A stretch of 7,046 nucleotides of DNA from JAFMDF01 sp964644655 (GTDB lineage Bacteria; Bacteroidota; Bacteroidia; Chitinophagales; Saprospiraceae): contig CAZXYA010000495.1 in assembly GCA_964644655.1 (NCBI GenBank), forward strand, positions 1-7,046, given 5' to 3'. Below, one piece after another: positions 1-4,661 of the stretch. A model generated the notes under the pieces. That model was not told where the DNA came from. It searched no databases and saw nothing but the letters and a program-made list of their open reading frames with translations. Numbering within the stretch: position 1 is the stretch's first letter; the number at the start of each line of letters is the position of its first letter. Position numbers and translations under genes: made by a program.

Positions 1-36
1 CTGATTATCAGTAGTGTTTTTAATTTTAATTGTCAT
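1..36 (-). CDS. Possible N-terminus of a leftward gene, cut by the window edge
   Basis: An ATG read leftward at 36-34 opens a frame of 12 codons (MTIKIKNTTDNQ) that stays open to the window edge. The residues make a plausible N-terminus, and the position would make this gene divergent from parE. No consensus promoter box precedes it. Twelve codons cannot prove a gene, and the same bases are also open in rightward frame 1 (27 codons, stop at 82-84). No function can be assigned. Confidence 0.25.
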   Translation of the reverse strand, partial: MTIKIKNTTDNQ

Positions 37-49
37 TTTAATTTTAATT
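18..49. repeat. Short AT-rich direct repeat
   Basis: TTTTAATTTTAATT occurs at 18-31 and again, identical, at 36-49, separated by GTCA. The unit is low-complexity, so it may be a chance product of base composition. It overlaps the start of the possible leftward ORF. Confidence 0.45.
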
Positions 50-115
50 CATTCCGATATTTTTTTAGCAATTACCTTGTTTAATTCTACTCTACCTTAT
101 TAAAAATGGGCATTA

Positions 116-137
116 CCGCCCTTCGCAGACCGGGCGG
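116..137. other. GC-rich hairpin in AT-rich DNA
   Basis: CCGCCC (116-121) pairs with GGGCGG (132-137) across a 10-base loop. No T-run follows on the plus strand. On the minus strand, T5 appears 13 bases past the stem (107-103), which is too far for a standard terminator. An alternative stem, GGGC (108-111) with GCCC (118-121), uses the same bases, so the two folds exclude each other. The island is far richer in GC than its surroundings, which suggests a structured RNA or an intergenic repeat. Confidence 0.45.
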
Positions 138-144
138 AGAGGGA

Positions 145-166
145 GTTTGAGGGCAAACAGATTTTT
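145..166 (+). terminator. Weak intrinsic terminator candidate
   Basis: GTTTG (145-149) and CAAAC (154-158) form a five-pair stem with an AGGG loop, followed after AGA by a T6 run (162-167). The stem is weak. No rightward gene upstream is certain, so its client is unknown. Confidence 0.3.
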
Positions 167-350
167 TAAAAAAAAGATGCATATTTTCAGAATAATGGCG
201 TGTGACTTGTAGTAAGAAAAATAATTTTTTGCTTGAATTCTACGAGGCCCAAACAATCTACTTTGTTTAGAAATATAGTATAGTTCATCAGTCTTCATTT
301 GGCAAATCAATAAATAAACAATAAGTATATTTTAAATAAAAAAAACTTAT

Positions 351-382
351 TTTGTTTTAAAATAAAAACATTTGTAACTTTG
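351..382 (+). promoter_or_regulatory. Bacteroidota-type promoter far upstream of parE
   Basis: The -33 box TTTG (351-354) and the -7 box TAACTTTG (375-382) match the phylum consensus TTTG / TAnnTTTG with a 20-base spacer. The promoter before the Arg leader at 6904-6934 has the same spacing. Transcription would start near 385-387, giving parE a leader of about 270 bases, or it would make a short separate transcript. A four-codon ORF (MVAW, 392-406) begins about six bases after the predicted start. Confidence 0.65.
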
Positions 383-521
383 CTTAAAAAAATGGTGGCA
401 TGGTAAAAACTATGGGTGGATTGTAAAGTACACAACTCTGGAGAATCATAATCTACTTTTGTCTCTCTACTAAGATAAAAGAGGTAGTTTTTTTGATAAT
501 TAGTTAGATAAAGTAGTAGAT

Positions 522-529
522 TAAATTTG
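522..529 (+). promoter_or_regulatory. Isolated -7 box, possible parE promoter
   Basis: TAAATTTG matches TAnnTTTG exactly. The nearest TTG (493-495) leaves a 26-base spacer, too long for the standard arrangement, so the -33 element is missing or unconventional. Transcripts would begin near 533, with a leader of about 125 bases before parE. Confidence 0.3.
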
Positions 530-658
530 TGTCCTTTAACATAAAAAAGCAAAGTACTTGTGAAAACTATTTTTTCTTTATAATATTCCAGTTGAATACC
601 TACTTTTAGATAAGGTGCTATAAAATATTGATTAAAATAAGCCTAAAATATTCTACTT

Positions 659-2605
659 ATGGCAAATGTAACATATAATGAAGATAATATTCGCTCACTA
701 GATTGGAAGGAACATATCCGATTACGTCCAGGGATGTATATTGGAAAACTAGGAGATGGCGCAACAGCAGATGATGGTATCTATATCCTAATCAAGGAAG
801 TGTTGGATAATTGTATAGATGAATACGTGATGGGCTTTGGCACTTCTATAGACATTAAACTAGATATGGAAAATGGGATGGTCGCTATCAGAGATTATGG
901 TAGAGGTATTCCATTGGGGAAAGTGATTGATTGTGTCTCTAAAATTAATACCGGCGGAAAATATGACTCAAAGGCTTTTAAAAAATCTGTCGGTTTAAAT
1001 GGTGTAGGTACCAAAGCGGTAAATGCCTTGTCTAATTATTTTAAAGTGCAAGCTATTCGAGAAGGCAAGACAAAAATTGCAGAGTTTAATCAAGGCAACC
1101 TAGAGAATGACTACAAAATTAAAAAAACCGCAGAATCAAATGGTACGTTGGTAGAATTTAAGCCAGATAATTCCATTTTTAAGAATTATAAATTCCGAGC
1201 AGAGTACATCGAAAATCAGCTTTGGAATTATGCCTATCTAAATGCAGGCCTAAAACTAAATTTTAATGGCAAGACCATTTATTCTAAAAATGGCTTATTA
1301 GATTTATTGACTCGTAAAACAAGTGGCGACGATTTACGATACCCAATTATTCATTTGAAAGGAGAAGATATTGAAATTGCCTTAACACATGGCAATCAAT
1401 ATGGCGAACAGTATTATTCTTTTGTCAATGGTCAAAATACAACACAAGGAGGCACCCATTTAAATGCTTATAAAGAATCAATTGTCAATTGTATCAGAGG
1501 AATTTTTCCGAAGAAAAGTTATGATGTAAAGGATATTCGTGCATCAATCATTACTGCGGTGAGTGTAAAGGTTGAAGAACCAGTTTTTGAATCTCAAACA
1601 AAAACTAGATTGGGTTCTAGTGATATTGGGCCTAAAGGACCAACTATTCGAACTTTTATTAACGACTTTGTCAAAGAAAAATTAGAGAATTTTTTATATC
1701 AAAACCCAGCAATAAAAGATGCGCTTGAAAAGCGAATTGATCAATCCAAAAAAGAACGATTAGATATTGCTGGTATTCAAAAAGAAGCCCGTAAGAAAGC
1801 GAAAAAAGCCAATTTACACAACAAAAAATTAAGAGATTGTCGCCTGCATTTTAATGATAGTAATAAAAAGACAAAAGAGGAAGATAGATTGCGTACAACG
1901 GTATTTATTACAGAGGGAGATTCTGCAAGTGGTTCGATTACAAAAGCAAGAGATGTCCAAACTCAGGCTGTTTTTAGTCTAAGAGGGAAACCATTAAATT
2001 GCTATGGCTTGACCAAAAAAGTAGTTTATCAGAATGAAGAATTCAACCTGTTACAACATGCTTTAAATATTGAAGATAGCTTAGATGATTTACGCTATAA
2101 TCAAGTCGTTATTGCTACCGACGCAGATGTTGACGGAATGCACATCCGAATGTTATTATTGACTTTCTTTTTGCAATTTTTTCCTGATGTTGTCAGAAAT
2201 GGTCATTTGTTTGTTTTAGAAACTCCTTTATTTAGAGTGCGAGACAAACAGAAAACATTTTATTGTTACAGCGAATTGGAAAAACAAAATGCGATCAAAA
2301 AACTAAGAGGTAAACCTGAAATTACTCGATTTAAAGGTCTAGGAGAAATCTCTCCGAACGAGTTTGCAGAATTTATTGGGGATGGGATTAAATTAGAACC
2401 CGTAGTGATGAATGAAGACACTAATATAGACGATATATTATCCTATTTTATGGGGAAAAATACGCCTGCCCGCCAAGTCTTTATTATAGATAACTTAAAA
2501 GTAGAAAAAGACGACCTGTCTGAGGATGAAGTCGAAGAAATTAATGAGGAATTAGAAGCGCAGTTAGAGGCTAAATTGGAAGAGATTGACACGGTTGCGG
2601 CTTAA
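659..2605 (+). CDS. parE: DNA topoisomerase IV subunit B (ParE)
   Basis: This is the ATPase subunit of the type IIA enzyme that, with ParC, unlinks daughter chromosomes and relaxes supercoils in the cytoplasm. The 648 residues run in family order. A GHKL ATPase domain comes first, with KEVLDN (catalytic Glu47, Mg-binding Asn51), RDYGRGIP (Asp79) and the ATP-lid motif GLNGVGTKAVNALS (112-125). The transducer carries the QTKTRLG loop (Lys315). The TOPRIM domain has EGDSASGS (419-426) and the acidic DADVDG (488-493), and the conserved RFKGLGEI follows at 557-564. EGDSASGS rather than EGDSAGGS, and a length close to E. coli ParE (630) without the large insert of long GyrB proteins, favour ParE over GyrB. 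The C-terminus is an acidic Glu-rich tail (about 615-645). The ATG lies directly before the usual MANVTYNED-type start. Bacteroidota often place parC next to parE; here an inverted-repeat element and a converging lipoprotein gene follow instead. Confidence 0.96.
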   Translation: MANVTYNEDNIRSLDWKEHIRLRPGMYIGKLGDGATADDGIYILIKEVLDNCIDEYVMGFGTSIDIKLDMENGMVAIRDYGRGIPLGKVIDCVSKINTGGKYDSKAFKKSVGLNGVGTKAVNALSNYFKVQAIREGKTKIAEFNQGNLENDYKIKKTAESNGTLVEFKPDNSIFKNYKFRAEYIENQLWNYAYLNAGLKLNFNGKTIYSKNGLLDLLTRKTSGDDLRYPIIHLKGEDIEIALTHGNQYGEQYYSFVNGQNTTQGGTHLNAYKESIVNCIRGIFPKKSYDVKDIRASIITAVSVKVEEPVFESQTKTRLGSSDIGPKGPTIRTFINDFVKEKLENFLYQNPAIKDALEKRIDQSKKERLDIAGIQKEARKKAKKANLHNKKLRDCRLHFNDSNKKTKEEDRLRTTVFITEGDSASGSITKARDVQTQAVFSLRGKPLNCYGLTKKVVYQNEEFNLLQHALNIEDSLDDLRYNQVVIATDADVDGMHIRMLLLTFFLQFFPDVVRNGHLFVLETPLFRVRDKQKTFYCYSELEKQNAIKKLRGKPEITRFKGLGEISPNEFAEFIGDGIKLEPVVMNEDTNIDDILSYFMGKNTPARQVFIIDNLKVEKDDLSEDEVEEINEELEAQLEAKLEEIDTVAA

Positions 2606-2660
2606 GGGAAATGAATTGAATGGGTACTAGTGCTATGTTTCTATAGTTTTTGCTAGTTTT

Positions 2661-2691
2661 ATTACGGGGTGACTTCCCGTCACCCCGTAAT
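2661..2691 (+). terminator. Strong hairpin 1, likely end of parE transcript
   Basis: ATTACGGGGTGA (2661-2672) and TCACCCCGTAAT (2680-2691) form a perfect 12-pair stem around the loop CTTCCCG. After a one/two-base bulge the stem can resume with CTAGTTT (2653-2659) and AAACTAG (2694-2700). Only a short TTT follows, so it is not a textbook terminator. Its strength and its position 55 bases after parE still fit a transcript end. Confidence 0.55.
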
Positions 2692-2718
2692 TTAAACTAG
2701 TGAATTTCAATGATTTAA

Positions 2719-2749
2719 TTCACGGGGTAACGGGAAGTTACCCCGTGAA
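2719..2749 (-). terminator. Strong hairpin 2, inverted copy, likely end of lipoprotein transcript
   Basis: TTCACGGGGTAA (2719-2730) and TTACCCCGTGAA (2738-2749) form a perfect 12-pair stem around the loop CGGGAAG. The unit matches the reverse complement of hairpin 1 at 25 of 31 positions. All six differences fall in three base pairs that stay paired. In the leftward transcript it lies 55 bases after the lipoprotein stop and is followed by TTAAATC, again only weakly T-rich. Confidence 0.55.
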
Positions 2750-2803
2750 ATCGCTCCGAATTAGTAGTCGAAATATTGGAAACATAGTACTAGTTCTTAG
2801 AAT

Positions 2804-3298
2804 TCAATCCAACTTCAATTCCTTTTCCATTTCTTTAAAAAGCTGTTCCTCTAATTCAGGGGTAGCAGTATCTTCTTCTAAATCAACTAACCATTGACCC
2901 TTAACTTTTTTAAGCAAAAAAAAGTCTTCTATCAACTCCCCTTCTTCTAGAATAGTATAATTACAAATAGCTTTTTCTGCTTCTACGACACAATCCATTT
3001 TAACAAAATTGGTCTGGTAAACTTGGGAATCATTGAGTAAAAGTTCTTTGTTTTCTACTAACCATTCTTTAGTCAATTCGGTACTCAATAAAGTAGCTTG
3101 AGTAAGCTCATTTTTATCTAAATGTGCTTGCCATTGCTTACTGACCATTTCAGGCGTATTGGGCAAAAGCATTGTTTTTTTCGATGTTGAAGATGAATTA
3201 GTACAACTAAATAAACCTAGTAATAATAAGAAATGACAACTATATTTCTTACAAACGGAAACAACAACTTTTATTTTATAGGTAAGGTAAAGGTTCAA
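2804..3298 (-). CDS. Predicted lipoprotein, DUF4878/NTF2-like type
   Basis: This is a small exported protein of unknown function. The N-terminus has basic residues (Lys8, Lys10, Lys17, Lys18), a hydrophobic run FLLLLGLF and a lipobox LFSC with the acylated Cys at residue 32, followed by a Ser/Thr-rich linker. The mature part is about 133 residues. It contains PEMVSKQWQAHLDKNELTQA, then a Cys pair (MDCVVEAEKAICNY) and FFLLKKVKGQWLVDL. This resembles the DUF4878/NTF2-like lipoproteins of Bacteroidota, an assignment made from pattern only. The start is uncertain. The first codon chosen is TTG (3298-3296), an in-frame TAA lies eight codons before it, and no ATG or GTG is available upstream of the lipobox. 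The gene lies 180 bases after meaB on the same strand. No promoter box is visible in that gap, so read-through from meaB is possible. Confidence 0.7.
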   Translation of the reverse strand: MNLYLTYKIKVVVSVCKKYSCHFLLLLGLFSCTNSSSTSKKTMLLPNTPEMVSKQWQAHLDKNELTQATLLSTELTKEWLVENKELLLNDSQVYQTNFVKMDCVVEAEKAICNYTILEEGELIEDFFLLKKVKGQWLVDLEEDTATPELEEQLFKEMEKELKLD

Positions 3299-3368
3299 CT
3301 GTTTTTCTTTTAAGTTTGCTTAGTGACGAGGTAGAAATAAAGTGTGCCATAATGCGCAGTTATTTTTT

Positions 3369-3436
3369 CTTCTAAGGAGGCTTTAAAAACCGCATATAGC
3401 CCAGCTACATAAGGCTTTTTAAAGGTTTCTTAGAAG
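3369..3436. other. Long imperfect hairpin between meaB and the lipoprotein gene
   Basis: CTTCTAAG (3369-3376) pairs with CTTAGAAG (3429-3436). After a four-by-four internal loop with partial wobble pairing, CTTTAAAAA (3381-3389) pairs with TTTTTAAAG (3416-3424), and CC (3390-3391) pairs with GG (3413-3414) past one bulged base. The apical loop is about 21 bases. Neither direction of transcription meets a T-run after the stem; in the leftward transcript an A-run follows. This is not a standard terminator. It could be an RNA-processing or stabilising structure, or a small repeat. Confidence 0.55.
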
Positions 3437-3443
3437 TAAACAA

Positions 3444-3461
3444 GAACAAGTAGTATTGTTC
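3444..3461 (-). terminator. Small hairpin after meaB
   Basis: GAACAA (3444-3449) and TTGTTC (3456-3461) form a six-pair stem with a six-base loop, about 18 bases after the meaB stop. In the leftward transcript it is followed by TTGTTTAC, a poor T-tract. At best it is a weak or partial terminator. Confidence 0.3.
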
Positions 3462-3478
3462 AATTTATTCCTGCGTCG

Positions 3479-4570
3479 TCACTTAGTAGTTAAAAATAGA
3501 TTTAATAATTTTTCTGCCCCTTGAAAAGGAGATAATTCATTATTCAAAACAGCCTTTTCTATCTCGAATAGTGCCCCTTGAATCGCTTCATTCTGATAGA
3601 AAGCAGTTTGCAAACCTTGACTAATAGAAGCTTCTAACCAATATTTTGCCTGTTTTTTTCGATTATTCTGAAAGTATTGATTTTCAGTAGTTAGCTTAAT
3701 GTATTTTTCAACTTGTGCCCAAATTTTGTCAATACCTTCATTAGAAAGAGCAGAACAAGTTAACGCAGCTGCTGTCCAGTTACTTTCTTTTGCAGGAAAA
3801 AGATGTAATGCGTTTTTGTAGTCAATTCTAGTCTTTTTTGCTAATTTGACCCGATCTCCATCTGCTTTATTAATTAAGACCAAGTCTGCCATTTCTACAA
3901 TGCCTCGTTTTATACCTTGTAACTCATCGCCACTTCCTGGTAATAAAAGTAGTAAAAAAAAGTCAACCATTGAGTGCACTAAAGTTTCCGATTGTCCAAC
4001 ACCTACTGTTTCCACCAAAATCGTATCAAAACCTGCGGCTTCACAAATAATCATCGTTTCTCTTGTTTTGCGGGCGACTCCGCCTAAGGCCGATTTAGCA
4101 GGAGAAGGTCGTACAAATACATTTTCTAAATGCGCTAATTTCTCCATCCTAGTCTTATCCCCTAAAATACTACCGCCACTAATTTGACTTGAAGGATCAA
4201 CCGCTAATACCGCTACTTTTTTTCCCTGTTCAACTAAGTGACTACCAAAAGCTTCTATAAAAGTACTTTTGCCCACGCCCGGTGTTCCTGTAATTCCTAA
4301 ACGAATAGATTGATTGGTAAAAGGCAAACATTGCTCAATAATCTTTTCTGCTATTTTTTGATCGACCGATCGAGTACTTTCTACGATCGTTATGGCTTGA
4401 GATAAAATAACCTTATCGCCTTGTCGAATACCTTGAACATAATAAGCCACATCGCCTTGTTGTTTCCTTTTTTTAGCTAAAATATTTTTTAAATGTGGGT
4501 TAAGGGTGGTAGGAGACTTGACGCCAGCAGTTACTTTAGGGGTAGTTTGATTTGTTGTTTTTTTCTTCAC
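3479..4570 (-). CDS. meaB: Methylmalonyl-CoA mutase-associated GTPase (MeaB/ArgK family)
   Basis: MeaB is a cytoplasmic G3E-type P-loop GTPase. It guards adenosylcobalamin loading of methylmalonyl-CoA mutase and protects the enzyme from inactivation. The mutase itself is not in the window. The 363 residues show an N-terminal helical part (about 40-88), the Walker A motif GTPGVGKST (95-103), the family segment AVDPSSQISGGSILGDKTRM (123-142), RPSPAKSALGGVARKTRE (154-171), the switch region ETVGVGQSE (187-195), the base-recognition motif NKAD (234-237) and SALSNEG (273-279). A C-terminal helical dimerisation region follows. Length fits the family. The start codon is GTG (4570-4568), and no ATG occurs before residue 142, so GTG is the only sensible choice. 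The first 35 residues are Lys/Thr-rich and probably disordered. It is divergent from ppk1 across 91 bases. Confidence 0.95.
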   Translation of the reverse strand: MKKKTTNQTTPKVTAGVKSPTTLNPHLKNILAKKRKQQGDVAYYVQGIRQGDKVILSQAITIVESTRSVDQKIAEKIIEQCLPFTNQSIRLGITGTPGVGKSTFIEAFGSHLVEQGKKVAVLAVDPSSQISGGSILGDKTRMEKLAHLENVFVRPSPAKSALGGVARKTRETMIICEAAGFDTILVETVGVGQSETLVHSMVDFFLLLLLPGSGDELQGIKRGIVEMADLVLINKADGDRVKLAKKTRIDYKNALHLFPAKESNWTAAALTCSALSNEGIDKIWAQVEKYIKLTTENQYFQNNRKKQAKYWLEASISQGLQTAFYQNEAIQGALFEIEKAVLNNELSPFQGAEKLLNLFLTTK

Positions 4571-4574
4571 GCCT

Positions 4575-4582
4575 CAAAAATA
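4575..4582 (-). promoter_or_regulatory. -7 box just before meaB
   Basis: Read leftward, TATTTTTG matches TAnnTTTG and ends four bases before the GTG of meaB. If used, the mRNA would begin at or within a few bases of the start codon. No TTG lies at the expected -33 distance, so the match could be chance in AT-rich DNA. Confidence 0.35.
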
Positions 4583-4626
4583 AGGGAAATTAAATAATTT
4601 TCTCCCCATAACTCCTCCACCTTTCC

Positions 4627-4634
4627 TATCTTTG
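4627..4634 (+). promoter_or_regulatory. -7 box of ppk1 promoter
   Basis: TATCTTTG matches TAnnTTTG exactly. Transcription from it would start near 4637-4639, leaving a leader of about 24 bases before the ATG at 4662. There is no TTG at the expected -33 position; the upstream DNA is a pyrimidine-rich tract (4601-4640). The box overlaps a TTG at 4632 that opens the same frame as ppk1, which argues against that TTG being the start. Confidence 0.5.
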
Positions 4635-4661
4635 TCCTCCTACAATTTAAAAATACCCGAA

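Larger units (their letters stand above)
37..658. other. Long AT-rich intergenic region upstream of parE
   Basis: This stretch of about 620 bases has no convincing protein gene. The two leftward open frames inside it (113-310 and 307-552) are rich in Phe, Tyr, Leu and Lys, match no family I recognise, and look like by-products of AT richness. Supportable contents are a GC-rich structured island (108-158), a strong promoter match (351-382), two short imperfect tandem units at about 391-428 (each begins ATGG and ends TGTAAA or GGTAAA), a T7 run at 488-494 and a second -7 box at 522-529. The last 120 bases before parE show no clear promoter. Confidence 0.6.
2615..2808. repeat. Nested inverted-repeat element between converging genes
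   Basis: The outer arms are 2626-2641 and 2779-2794. They are reverse complements at 15 of 16 positions, and the odd one (G2632/T2788) would be a G-U pair in RNA. ATTGAAT (2615-2621) and ATTCAAT (2802-2808) add a further, slightly offset arm. The two hairpins at 2661-2691 and 2719-2749 sit inside. TTAAA (2692-2696) and TTTAA (2714-2718) lie between them as another inverted pair. The element fills the parE-lipoprotein gap, and its right end overlaps the lipoprotein stop codon. It may be a REP/BIME-like or MITE-like repeat, a bidirectional terminator, or both. No transposase is present. Confidence 0.7.

Noticed and set aside
132..153. G-quadruplex in the GC island
   Set aside because: Only three GGG runs lie close together; the fourth (108-110) is 21 bases away, and the bases are better used in hairpins.
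307..552. 81-residue leftward open frame, and a 65-residue one at 113-310
   Set aside because: Composition is dominated by Phe, Leu, Tyr and Lys as expected of AT-rich non-coding DNA. No motif is visible, and the frames run over the good rightward promoter at 351-382 and the GC island.
659..2605. GyrB rather than ParE
   Set aside because: EGDSASGS in the TOPRIM motif, the SLDWKEHIRLRPGMYIGKLGDG-type N-terminus and the 648-residue length fit ParE better; gyrase B of this phylum usually reads EGDSAGGS.
2700..2897. 65-residue rightward open frame
   Set aside because: It reads through hairpin 2 and antisense into the lipoprotein gene, and has no promoter or recognisable features.
3846..4187. 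113-residue rightward open frame
   Set aside because: It is the antisense shadow of the conserved GTPase core of meaB.
4632..4661. TTG at 4632 as ppk1 start, adding ten residues
   Set aside because: The TTG is part of the -7 box TATCTTTG, so it would not be in a transcript made from that promoter. Family similarity begins after the ATG at 4662.
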